DNA of 6,008 nt from contig JAHDCN010000180.1 of assembly GCA_020629815.1 (NCBI GenBank), positions 1 through 6,008 of the forward strand. The letters are read 5' to 3'. The translations under genes and the position numbers were made by a program. Below, in pieces: positions 1 through 6,008 of the stretch (position 1 is its first letter; each line of letters begins with the position of its first letter). Under the pieces are notes generated by a model. It worked only from the letters and a program-made list of their open reading frames with translations, did no database searches and had not been told where the DNA came from. The stretch comes from Verrucomicrobiota bacterium (GTDB lineage Bacteria > Verrucomicrobiota > Verrucomicrobiia > Verrucomicrobiales > DEV007).

Positions 1-24
1 TCTTCGCGATTCATTCGTTTTCAT
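1..24 (-). CDS. Possible start of a truncated gene, Tat-signal-like N-terminus (partial)
   Basis: Reading leftward from an ATG at 24-22, eight codons remain before the window edge and give MKTNESRR, with no stop. The ending SRR is how a twin-arginine export signal (S/T-R-R-x-F-L-K) begins. Many exported oxidoreductases, sulfatases and DUF1501 proteins of Planctomycetota and Verrucomicrobiota start this way. The ATG lies 44 bases beyond the stop of the DUF4832 gene on the same strand, so it could be the next gene of that group. No Shine-Dalgarno sequence is visible before it. A second ATG at 14-12 is in another frame and also stays open to the edge. Eight codons cannot prove a gene, so this is a suggestion only. 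Confidence 0.3.
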
Positions 25-68
25 GGAGCGGACGGATGTCGGCGTATTTTTTGTCTACAAAATCGGAA

Positions 69-1403
69 TTATTTTTGCGCTCCCAAAACCAGCCACTCTT
101 TCCCCTGGGTTTCGTTGGCAAACCGCAGCGGCTTGCCACCCTCCATCGGGTTCGGGATCCGCAGTTTCCAAATACCTTTTTCACCATCCGGAAACTCAGC
201 AATGCTGATGCTACGGGTGTAGACACTACCCGGCAGAATCTCGCTCAACTGAATCGTCGGCACGGTGCGTTTGCCAATTTCATTCTGCCCATCAAACAAA
301 GCCAACTCCACCGGCCAGTTTCGGTAAAACGGAGCAACTCCACGGTTTTCCAGTGAGATCGACATTTCCTCACCCTCTATTTTCCAATTAGTTACAGTCA
401 GTTCATACCCCATTCGTTGAACTTCCCGGATCGCAGCCGACTTGCGCTCATCCGACATCGGAAAGCGTTTCTCAAACATCCCCGAGTCCATCAGCCAGGT
501 AACGTGGCTTTGCTTTACACACTCGGCAAAGCCCTGATCTTTCGGGTGGGATTTCGCGGTAAACATCGTGGTCCACAGCTCGGGTCGAATCTCTCCTCCA
601 ATCGGTTCGGTTCGCCATTTCTCCAGACCACCCGCAGCCTTCAATGCGGGAAGAAAAAACCAGTCGTCTTCCTTTTTTCCGGTATCCAATGTCGCCCAGG
701 AAAACGAGTCATCGTGGAATCCAAACGGACGATTAATATTCGATGCTAGCGCCCAGGTTTTTTCATTGGCCGGGTAGCGCAACAACACCGGCACCTCGGT
801 AAATGCTTTTTCAAACGCAGACAAAACCTCGATCTGCACCTCCTTGGATGCCATCAAATTGTCACGCGGCCAGGTGTGCCATTCTCCCCACGAGCCCAGC
901 AAACCGGCGGTGAGAAATCCCACTCGCGGATCTTTGTCGTACTTCTTCCCAAATGCCTCGATAAAGGCGAGCAAAGCCGAACGCAATTTCGGGTCGGAGT
1001 AATCCGGGGTACGGCAAATCCCACCATCTGCCGTTTCCATTTTCCACTCGGTCACTTTGACTCCTTCATCGATCAGGAACTGCGGAATCGAACTTTCCTT
1101 TTTCCCTGGAAATTCGAGGAACACTCGCAGAACCATTTGGCATCCTCGTGAGCGAGACTTTTCCAGTGCAGCCTCCACTTTCGACCAGTCGAACTGATCC
1201 CGCGCGGGCATCAGTTCTTTCAGCGAAAAATACTGAAACTCCAGACTGTGAGGGAAACGATCCACCGAGTCGGCAGTCAAATAAGGCACCAAACCTTTGA
1301 GCGGATTATCAACCGGAGCCGGTTGGTATTTCAGCTCACCACTGAGCGAATTGCTGTTCCCCCAAAAAACAATACAGAGGATGATGGTGAAGAGACGTCC
1401 CAT
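69..1403 (-). CDS. Secreted DUF4832-type (glycoside-hydrolase-like) protein
   Basis: A complete 444-residue protein with ATG start and TAA stop. Residues 1-22 form a signal peptide: MGR, a hydrophobic core (LFTIILCIVFW), then a polar region with likely cleavage near SLSG. The mature protein therefore probably acts in the periplasm or outside the cell. The motif NPLKGLVPY at 33-41 is the typical opening of DUF4832/DUF4874 proteins. FDWSKVEAAL (71-80) and QMVLRVFLEFPG (89-100) fit the first strands of a TIM-barrel-like fold. GLLGSWGEWHTWP (167-179) has a Trp-Gly-Glu-Trp arrangement, where Glu174 is a plausible active-site acid. About 335-444 look like an all-beta C-terminal domain (ENRGVAPFYRNWPVELALF). 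These families are thought to be sugar-active by fold, but substrate and activity are unknown here. An AAGG lies three bases before the ATG. The gene starts 49 bases downstream of a tandem palindrome array that could regulate it. Family assignment is fairly sure; enzymatic function is inferred. Confidence 0.85.
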   Translation of the reverse strand: MGRLFTIILCIVFWGNSNSLSGELKYQPAPVDNPLKGLVPYLTADSVDRFPHSLEFQYFSLKELMPARDQFDWSKVEAALEKSRSRGCQMVLRVFLEFPGKKESSIPQFLIDEGVKVTEWKMETADGGICRTPDYSDPKLRSALLAFIEAFGKKYDKDPRVGFLTAGLLGSWGEWHTWPRDNLMASKEVQIEVLSAFEKAFTEVPVLLRYPANEKTWALASNINRPFGFHDDSFSWATLDTGKKEDDWFFLPALKAAGGLEKWRTEPIGGEIRPELWTTMFTAKSHPKDQGFAECVKQSHVTWLMDSGMFEKRFPMSDERKSAAIREVQRMGYELTVTNWKIEGEEMSISLENRGVAPFYRNWPVELALFDGQNEIGKRTVPTIQLSEILPGSVYTRSISIAEFPDGEKGIWKLRIPNPMEGGKPLRFANETQGKEWLVLGAQK

Positions 1404-1451
1404 TCGCCTTCAGCGTATCACCTTGGCTCGTCGATACCAAGTCGGAAGCTG

Positions 1452-1514
1452 GACTTAACCCTGTTAGGTCACAGACCTAACCCTGTTTAGTCATCGACTG
1501 TACCCTGTTGGGTC
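1452..1514. repeat. Three tandem 22-base palindromic repeats
   Basis: Three 19-base units begin at 1452, 1474 and 1496, separated by 3-base spacers (ACA, ATC), so the period is exactly 22. The units are GACTTAACCCTGTTAGGTC, GACCTAACCCTGTTTAGTC and GACTGTACCCTGTTGGGTC. Each is an imperfect palindrome with outer arms GAC/GTC, inner arms AC/GT and the invariant centre ACCCTGTT. The ideal version would be GACCTAAC-CCT-GTTAGGTC. No fourth unit is seen on either side. The array covers the stop and last codons of the rhomboid gene and ends 49 bases before the DUF4832 start. A 22-base period is about two helical turns, which would suit tandem operators. The palindromic form also resembles dispersed intergenic repeats of other bacteria. 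Confidence 0.8.
1463..1481 (-). other. Perfect 8-bp hairpin after the rhomboid gene
   Basis: GTTAGGTC (1463-1470) and GACCTAAC (1474-1481) are perfectly complementary around a 3-base loop, ACA. This pairs the right arm of repeat unit 1 with the left arm of unit 2, so it competes with the hairpins within each unit. It starts five bases after the rhomboid stop codon in the direction of transcription. No T-run follows on the minus strand, so it does not look like an ordinary intrinsic terminator. It could stabilise the 3' end of the transcript. Confidence 0.5.
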
Positions 1515-2212
1515 GGGGCTTCTTCCGGTGATTCTTGAGCCGCCAACTCTTCCTGTTGATCTGCACGATGAGTGATTAGGAAAAACACCATGAAGATAAA
1601 ACCGGCCACCATTCCGGCAAAGTGACCAATGTGGGAAATCCCGCCCACATTCTTGCCTTCGATATATTGGTAAACCACCAGCCCCAGAGAAATCAGAGCG
1701 AACAACCCGGTGAAGACCCGTGATGGCAGAAAAACCGGAATGAACAAAATCCCAATTCGGGCCTGCGGATACAGCATCGCAAACGCAACGAGCAGCCCGC
1801 TAATCGCACCGGAGGCACCTACTGCGGGAACCAGCGAAGGCACAAAAAAAGCGGCCAGCAAACCACCGATGATCGCACTCCAGAGGTAGAGAAACAAAAA
1901 CTTCAGTGAACCCATCGCTCTTTCCAGAGCAGGGCCGAAAAAGAACAGGCAGAGCATATTCAGGAAAATGTGAATATGCAGAGACTTCGAATGGGCAAAC
2001 GCCGAGCCGAGTGGCTGCCAGAAATTAAACGGCACCGGCTGCTGACTGGCGACCCCCGGAGGCAAACCAAACTCGCCCCACTTCCACAGCGTCATGTAGA
2101 AGATCTGGAATTCCTCAGACTGTCGGCTATCCGAAAAAACAGAGATCAGATGAATCCCAACATTAATCAGGATCAGAACCAGAACGACTGGCGTTATTTT
2201 TTTCTGACTCAT
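1487..2212 (-). CDS. Rhomboid family intramembrane serine protease
   Basis: A complete 241-residue, six-helix membrane protein that should cleave transmembrane substrates within the lipid bilayer. Hydrophobic segments lie at about 8-26, 79-97, 104-122, 130-148, 155-182 and 196-214. The family motifs are all present. HIFLN at 81-85 matches the HxxxN of helix 2 (His150/Asn154 of E. coli GlpG). GASG at 132-135 holds the nucleophile Ser134. SHIGHFAG at 193-200 holds the catalytic His, most likely His197 by alignment with the usual AHLGG form. It should therefore be an active protease rather than an inactive pseudoprotease. There is no extra N-terminal domain. The tail from about 215 is hydrophilic and acidic, and its last eight residues (TQQGTVDD) are encoded in the tandem repeat array. 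The gene follows the L,D-transpeptidase by 42 bases on the same strand, suggesting co-transcription. No clear Shine-Dalgarno sequence precedes the ATG. Substrates cannot be predicted. Confidence 0.93.
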   Translation of the reverse strand: MSQKKITPVVLVLILINVGIHLISVFSDSRQSEEFQIFYMTLWKWGEFGLPPGVASQQPVPFNFWQPLGSAFAHSKSLHIHIFLNMLCLFFFGPALERAMGSLKFLFLYLWSAIIGGLLAAFFVPSLVPAVGASGAISGLLVAFAMLYPQARIGILFIPVFLPSRVFTGLFALISLGLVVYQYIEGKNVGGISHIGHFAGMVAGFIFMVFFLITHRADQQEELAAQESPEEAPTQQGTVDD

Positions 2213-2254
2213 CTACACAAATCTAAACCGGCCAGTGCAGATCAGTCTCCGGGA

Positions 2255-3880
2255 CTAACGAATCCCGAATTTCTGGAACATCGTGGCATCGTGGCCATAG
2301 ATGTCCTGATCAAAACGCACCCGGTTGTCACCCATAATGAAGGCACTCCAATACATCAGGTAAACCGGGATCGGCTTCTTCAAATTTTCCTTCCGGTTCG
2401 GATTGGAGGTATCCGCCATCGCGTCTTCCACCTTCTGACGACTCCAGCCGCCGTTGTTTTTCAGAACGATCTCGGCCAATTCCGGTGGGCGGGATACCCG
2501 CACACATCCATGGCTGAAATCACGGTCAGTCTGCTTAAACAGATGACGATCCGAAGTGTCGTGGAGATAAACGGAAGAATCGTTCGGGAAAATGAACTTC
2601 ACCAAACCGAGAGCATTGCCCTCACCTGTTCCCTGACGCATCTGCAAAGAGCCCGCGGCGACACGCTTCAAATTTTCAGTAGTGATAGGCTGGACTCCCT
2701 TGCTGTTGTAGATCTCATATCGGTTTCGTTCCATGAAACCGGGCTGAGCAAGAGCTTTGGGAATCAGTTCTTTACTGGCGATACTCAGAGGCACATTCCA
2801 GTAAGGGCGGAACACCAGATACTGCAGCGATCCGTGGAACACCGGAGTTTGGTGTTTCCCTTTCACCCCGACAATCACCGGCATCGTCGTGATGCGACGG
2901 CGGCTGTCATAGACACGCAGTGCGCTTTCACAAATATTCACCTCGATGTGAGCGGACTGCTCGTAGGCGCGCGGCATCCAGCGTAGCCGGTCCAAATTAA
3001 TGATCAGTGCATTCACCCGGTCCTGAGCCGGTTTGTTGAACTCTGCAATCGTCTGCGCGCCCAGGTATCCATCGGGATCGATTCCGTGCCTGAACTGAAA
3101 CGACTTGATCGCATCACCAGTGTGGTTGTCGATCGTGGTGCCTTTGTATTTGGCATTGTTTGGCGGCATGTCGCCTTCAGACATCAGACGGGAGCGAAGC
3201 AAAACTACAGATTCATACTGTCCGCCCGGACCAACTGGTTGAGGCGGCACAGCCAAATTTCTCCATCCGCCGCGCGAAGAAATCATCCGGTAGCGAGCCA
3301 ATTCTTTGACCATTTGCTGGTAGCGCTGATCCTGCGGCGGAACTTTGCCCAGCAGCGCATCACCGAGCCGATTGCCCGGTTGCTTCAGCGCATCGTTGAG
3401 AAAATCATAAGAGGTCACCGTGCGTTTCACCTCACGCCACTTCGTGTGCACCTTAGTGGGATCCACAAATCCATACGCAGCCGACTGAATGGCAAACAAA
3501 GCGAGGTGAGTGGTGCCCACATCAATCTGCGCACGAACTGCGGGACTTTGGTCGCTGTTTCTCCAAGTCTGATCCCATTTGGAAAACTGAAAAAGTTCAG
3601 GATGCAATCCATGAGCATTCAAGCCCTGAATAAACTGGGCGAGACCTCCTAAGCGGTCACCTGACCAGACGGGTTGGTATCCCCTTTGCTTATACCAGCT
3701 GGCAATCGCACCACCCTGTTTGCTGACTTCCGAGCGAATGGCAGCGTCAATTTGCGCATGACTCTTACTGGCGCTGATCGAAAAAAGCAGCACTGCCAGG
3801 AGAATCAAAGTTCGATAAAATGAAGAGAGAAACATGGGACGAGTCGTTGTTTCAAATACGGTAACGGGAGAGCATTCCAT
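2255..3880 (-). CDS. YcbB-type L,D-transpeptidase, exported
   Basis: A complete 541-residue enzyme expected to form 3-3 cross-links in peptidoglycan, or attach partners to it, in the periplasm. Residues 16-42 carry a signal peptide (hydrophobic core TLILLAVLLFS, likely cleavage after SHA) preceded by an unusually long n-region. About 45-215 match the N-terminal scaffold of YcbB proteins (WYKQRGYQPVW at 62-72). About 220-285 form a PG_binding_1 domain (TGDAIKSFQFRHGIDPDGYLG, 254-274). INLDRLRWMP (294-303) leads into the YkuD catalytic domain. There, YLHDT contains His440, and SHGCVRV (456-462) contains His457 and the nucleophile Cys459. FRPYWNVP (357-364) is also typical of the family. E. coli LdtD (YcbB) is 615 residues, so this is a slightly short but full-domain version. 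The ATG at 3880 was chosen because AAAGGAG lies 11 bases upstream. An internal ATG at 3835 would give a tighter signal peptide but lacks such a site. The rhomboid gene follows 42 bases later. Confidence 0.93.
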   Translation of the reverse strand: MECSPVTVFETTTRPMFLSSFYRTLILLAVLLFSISASKSHAQIDAAIRSEVSKQGGAIASWYKQRGYQPVWSGDRLGGLAQFIQGLNAHGLHPELFQFSKWDQTWRNSDQSPAVRAQIDVGTTHLALFAIQSAAYGFVDPTKVHTKWREVKRTVTSYDFLNDALKQPGNRLGDALLGKVPPQDQRYQQMVKELARYRMISSRGGWRNLAVPPQPVGPGGQYESVVLLRSRLMSEGDMPPNNAKYKGTTIDNHTGDAIKSFQFRHGIDPDGYLGAQTIAEFNKPAQDRVNALIINLDRLRWMPRAYEQSAHIEVNICESALRVYDSRRRITTMPVIVGVKGKHQTPVFHGSLQYLVFRPYWNVPLSIASKELIPKALAQPGFMERNRYEIYNSKGVQPITTENLKRVAAGSLQMRQGTGEGNALGLVKFIFPNDSSVYLHDTSDRHLFKQTDRDFSHGCVRVSRPPELAEIVLKNNGGWSRQKVEDAMADTSNPNRKENLKKPIPVYLMYWSAFIMGDNRVRFDQDIYGHDATMFQKFGIR

Positions 3881-3891
3881 AGGAATAAATA

Positions 3892-3898
3892 CTCCTTT
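3892..3898 (-). promoter_or_regulatory. Shine-Dalgarno site of the L,D-transpeptidase gene
   Basis: On the minus strand this reads AAAGGAG, with 11 bases between its last G and the ATG at 3880. It decides the start in favour of 3880 over the internal ATG at 3835. The spacing is longer than the common 5-9 bases but identical to that of the divergent gene's ATG. Confidence 0.6.
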
Positions 3899-3918
3899 GG
3901 TGAGACGTATATTTCACC
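3899..3918. promoter_or_regulatory. Imperfect palindrome in the divergent promoter region
   Basis: GGTGA at 3899-3903 and TCACC at 3914-3918 form an inverted repeat with a 10-base AT-rich centre that includes GTATAT. It sits between two divergent genes, close to the transpeptidase side. It could be an operator, or it may overlap a -10 element (TATAC on the minus strand). I could not pair it with a convincing -35 box on either strand, so this is weak evidence. Confidence 0.25.
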
Positions 3919-3965
3919 CAATCAGTCACATTTTCCACCTGAAAACGGTAATGGACAACTTTGAG

Positions 3966-3974
3966 AAAAAGGAG
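3966..3974 (+). promoter_or_regulatory. Shine-Dalgarno site of the DUF1080 gene
   Basis: AAAAAGGAG precedes two possible in-frame starts: TTG at 3980 (5 bases away) and ATG at 3986 (11 bases away). ATG is preferred as a start codon, and 11 bases equals the spacing in the divergent gene. TTG has the more usual spacing. The choice changes the protein by only two residues. Confidence 0.65.
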
Positions 3975-3985
3975 ACCGTTTGGGT

Positions 3986-4678
3986 ATGCTTCGCTTGTTT
4001 TGCTTTTCTCTCACTGCATTTGCTCTTTGCACAGTTGGCCAAGCCGATGAAACTCAGGCACTTTTCGACGGAAAATCGCTGTTGGGCTGGAAAGCGCCGA
4101 ACATGTCCTATTGGTCAATCAAGGATGGGGCGATCACCGCGATTGCCTCCGAGGAAAATCCCTGCAAAAAGAACCAGTTTCTTGTCTGGCAGGGTGGCGA
4201 GATTGCAGATTTCGTTTTAACTTTAAAATTCCGGGTCGAAGGCGGCCCGAAAGCCAACAGCGGGATTCAGGTCCGGTCGTCTCTGGATGACACCGGTCAT
4301 GCGGTTGGCTACCAGGTGGATATCAGCCAACCCGAAGCGCCCTGGCTCGGCGCAGTCTACGACGAACATGGCCGCAAGATGCTGGCAAAGCGCGGACAAA
4401 AAACTGTGATCGCCAACGATGGGAAAATGACTCATACCGATCTTGAAGGTGGCGCCGATAAAGCTCTCGAAACCTATAAGAACAGAGAGTGGAATGACTA
4501 CCGAATCGAATTCAAAGGCAATCGACTGGAAGTTCAGCTGAATGGCAAAACCACTTCTATCGTGATCGACAATCAGGAATCAGAGCGGGAAATGTCCGGT
4601 ATTTTGGCGCTGCAATTGCATTCCGGTCCGCCGATGACTGTGCAGTTCAAAGACATTCAGCTGACCACTCTGAAGTAA
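3986..4678 (+). CDS. Secreted DUF1080 / 3-keto-disaccharide hydrolase family protein
   Basis: A complete 230-residue protein from ATG 3986 (232 residues if TTG 3980 is used). Residues 1-20 are a signal peptide, with hydrophobic LFCFSLTAFALC and likely cleavage after VGQA; Cys15 is not in a proper lipobox, so it is probably not a lipoprotein. The mature part is one beta-jelly-roll domain of the PF06439 type, with the classic order: LFDGKSLLGWK (26-36), W43SIKDGAI, FVLTLKFRVEGG (76-87), NSGIQVRS (91-98), GYQVDI (108-113), GAVYDEHGR (122-130), WNDYRIEFKGN (169-179) and a final LQLHSGPPMTVQFKDIQL (209-226). The family binds or hydrolyses glycosides, with 3-keto-disaccharides the characterised substrates, and is greatly expanded in Planctomycetota and Verrucomicrobiota. 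The exact sugar is unknown. It diverges from the transpeptidase gene and is followed after 12 bases by the VWA-like gene. Family is sure; catalytic activity is inferred. Confidence 0.9.
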   Translation: MLRLFCFSLTAFALCTVGQADETQALFDGKSLLGWKAPNMSYWSIKDGAITAIASEENPCKKNQFLVWQGGEIADFVLTLKFRVEGGPKANSGIQVRSSLDDTGHAVGYQVDISQPEAPWLGAVYDEHGRKMLAKRGQKTVIANDGKMTHTDLEGGADKALETYKNREWNDYRIEFKGNRLEVQLNGKTTSIVIDNQESEREMSGILALQLHSGPPMTVQFKDIQLTTLK

Positions 4679-4690
4679 ACTTTCGTTTTC

Positions 4691-6008
4691 ATGACTCTCG
4701 AAGAAATCCTAAAAGCACTTGAGTCTTCTCCGGAAGACTGGCAGCTGCGGATTTCAGCGATTGAAGGATTTATCCGGAAAGACGACAAAGACGAAGCCCG
4801 CAAGCTGGTTCGCGAATCCCCGGATGACAGCCCGCTTCCGCCGGAATACCAACTGCGATTACATACTCTTTTAACAAAGGGAGCGGATGCCGTTGAGCCT
4901 TTGGGAATTCTTGAGGAGGAGAAAGCTCCTGTTCGAGACGAAGAACCCGAAGAAGAAAAAGAGCCCTCTGTCGAAAATAAACAGGAACCAGAACCCAAAT
5001 CAAAACAGCGATCATCAGCTCCTCCAGCGACTCCAACGATCGACCGGAAGATTTCAAATGTAGACGGTGGACTGGGCGCTCTCGTCGATCAGGAGGTTTC
5101 TGTTTCCAGCGAGCGAAAAGAAAAGCGTCGCGAGAAAGAGAAGGCCCCCAAAGAAAACGGTCCTCCTGTGATTGACCGAACCAGGGCTCGAAAGCGGTGG
5201 GATTCCTATGACGGCAAGTTGAATCTGACAGTGATCGATGAAGTCACTCTCGCGCAGAAACCCCGCTCCGCATCTGACCGGCTCTCCGCCGTATCGATGG
5301 CGCTGATCGTTCACCTTGTTTTATTTTTCCTGATCGGCCTGATCGTCATCAACGTGCCGCGGCCTCAACCGCCTCAGCTGATTGTTTCTGTTCCTCACGA
5401 AAAAGATACTAAATTGGAGATCACTAAGATCACCAAACCGAACGAAGTCATCAAGCCCACCGCCGCCGCAGCTCAGGCAGTCAACGTGATCACCTCAGTC
5501 ACCGGGACAACTTTCAGCATTCCGAAGATCGACGATACCGACAACGTTGATCTCACCACCATGATGGCCGGCATTCAACCGAATGGAAGCGGCCTGAGTT
5601 TCTCTATGGATGCCACCGAGCCTTCTGATGTGAACTTTTTCGGCATCTCGGGAGGAGGAAATAAGATCGTTTTCATCATCGATGCCACCAAACTGATGCT
5701 GATCGATGAGAAGGGCGGAATGGCTGCCTACGACAAGGTGAAGAATGAAATCGGCGTCATGCTCACCGAAATGAATCGGGGCACTTATTTCAATATCCTT
5801 CTCTACGAGGGCAAGAAAGTCGTGGCATACAGCGACAAAATGCTTCCTGCTCTGCCCTCGAATTTGCGCGGCGCTGTCGAGTGGATGGATCCCCTGAACC
5901 GAACCTACGAGCAACTCGGAATCACACGGGACTTCGGCGATTCTCTTATTCTGTCCGAGCGCGACGATACGCCGCTTCAGCCCATGGATTTAGCACACTA
6001 CACCAAGT
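4691..6008 (+). CDS. Membrane-anchored VWA-like protein, C-terminus beyond window (partial)
   Basis: An uninterrupted frame of 439 codons runs from ATG 4691 off the right edge. Residues 1-62 are predicted helical and resemble a TPR-like pair (SPEDWQLRISAIEGFIRKDD, 13-32, then DEARKLVRESPDD). About 74-110 are strongly acidic and Pro/Glu-rich, and 140-170 are basic. One transmembrane helix lies at about 199-221 (MALIVHLVLFFLIGLIVIN), followed by the Pro-rich PRPQPPQ. The N-terminal 200 residues are thus probably cytoplasmic and the rest periplasmic. FFGISGGGNKIVFIIDATKL (316-335) followed by KNEIGVMLTEM and YFNILLYEG (366-374) matches the start of a von Willebrand factor A fold of the type seen in Verrucomicrobiota. 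The MIDAS motif DxSxS is replaced by D331-A-T333-K-L335, so metal binding is doubtful. The gene starts 12 bases after the DUF1080 stop and has no Shine-Dalgarno sequence, suggesting co-transcription and translational coupling. Role unknown; a scaffold or adaptor function is only a guess. Confidence 0.85.
   Translation, partial: MTLEEILKALESSPEDWQLRISAIEGFIRKDDKDEARKLVRESPDDSPLPPEYQLRLHTLLTKGADAVEPLGILEEEKAPVRDEEPEEEKEPSVENKQEPEPKSKQRSSAPPATPTIDRKISNVDGGLGALVDQEVSVSSERKEKRREKEKAPKENGPPVIDRTRARKRWDSYDGKLNLTVIDEVTLAQKPRSASDRLSAVSMALIVHLVLFFLIGLIVINVPRPQPPQLIVSVPHEKDTKLEITKITKPNEVIKPTAAAAQAVNVITSVTGTTFSIPKIDDTDNVDLTTMMAGIQPNGSGLSFSMDATEPSDVNFFGISGGGNKIVFIIDATKLMLIDEKGGMAAYDKVKNEIGVMLTEMNRGTYFNILLYEGKKVVAYSDKMLPALPSNLRGAVEWMDPLNRTYEQLGITRDFGDSLILSERDDTPLQPMDLAHYTK

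Noticed and set aside
36..749. Plus-strand open frames opposite the DUF4832 gene
   Set aside because: They are shadows of a complete minus-strand gene with signal peptide and family motifs.
1463..1481. Intrinsic terminator for the rhomboid gene
   Set aside because: The hairpin is real but no T-run follows it on the minus strand, so it was recorded as a hairpin instead.
1452..1514. CRISPR array
   Set aside because: The spacers are only three bases and the units are short palindromes, so this is a tandem palindromic repeat, not repeat-spacer structure.
1970..2986. A 338-codon plus-strand open frame opposite the rhomboid and transpeptidase genes
   Set aside because: It runs antisense across two well-identified genes and their spacer, is rich in His, Arg and Gln as antisense frames often are, and shows no recognisable domain or ribosome site.
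3086..3652. A 188-codon plus-strand open frame
   Set aside because: It lies wholly antisense to the N-terminal half of the L,D-transpeptidase and has no recognisable motif.
3712..3728. A further copy of the CCCTGTT repeat within the transpeptidase gene
   Set aside because: Only the short ACCCTGTT core matches; the GAC/GTC arms are absent and the site is within conserved coding sequence, so it is chance.
4657..5314. Three overlapping minus-strand open frames, including a Ser-rich one
   Set aside because: The Ser-rich composition is simply the antisense reading of the Glu/Lys-rich stretch of the VWA-like protein; none has a ribosome site or domain.
5495..5914. A 139-codon minus-strand open frame
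   Set aside because: It is antisense to the VWA-like domain, whose reading frame is uninterrupted from 4691 to the window end and has clear domain structure.

Overview
The window reads as bacterial chromosome from the Planctomycetota-Verrucomicrobiota group, most likely Verrucomicrobiota. This is inferred from the gene content: a secreted DUF1080 (3-keto-disaccharide hydrolase family) protein, a secreted DUF4832-type protein opening with an NPLKG motif, a membrane-anchored VWA-like protein, and a YcbB-type L,D-transpeptidase. Base composition is close to balanced. I see no RNA gene, CRISPR array, insertion sequence or phage gene, and no gene-free stretch longer than about 110 bases.

Layout. 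Two gene groups diverge from a regulatory region at about 3881-3985. Leftward (minus strand) the order is a YcbB-like L,D-transpeptidase (3880-2255), a rhomboid intramembrane protease (2212-1487), a secreted DUF4832-type protein (1403-69), and possibly the first eight codons of a further gene cut off by the window edge (24-1), whose start MKTNESRR looks like the beginning of a Tat signal peptide. Rightward (plus strand) are a secreted DUF1080 protein (3986-4678) and, 12 bases later, a large open reading frame that begins at 4691 and runs off the right edge. It encodes a charged, partly helical cytoplasmic region, one transmembrane helix and a VWA-like domain whose metal-binding motif is degenerate.

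How the genes relate. Every complete product is predicted to be exported or membrane-embedded. The transpeptidase cross-links or remodels peptidoglycan, the rhomboid cleaves membrane proteins, and the DUF1080 and DUF4832 proteins are probably carbohydrate-related. A common pathway is not shown by the sequence.

The most unusual non-coding structure is at 1452-1514, at the 3' end of the rhomboid gene and just upstream of the DUF4832 gene. It holds three tandem 19-base imperfect palindromes of the form GACnnnAC-CCT-GTTnnGTC with an exact 22-base period. The array also supplies the last codons and stop of the rhomboid gene. It could be a dispersed palindromic repeat or a set of same-face operators for the DUF4832 gene.
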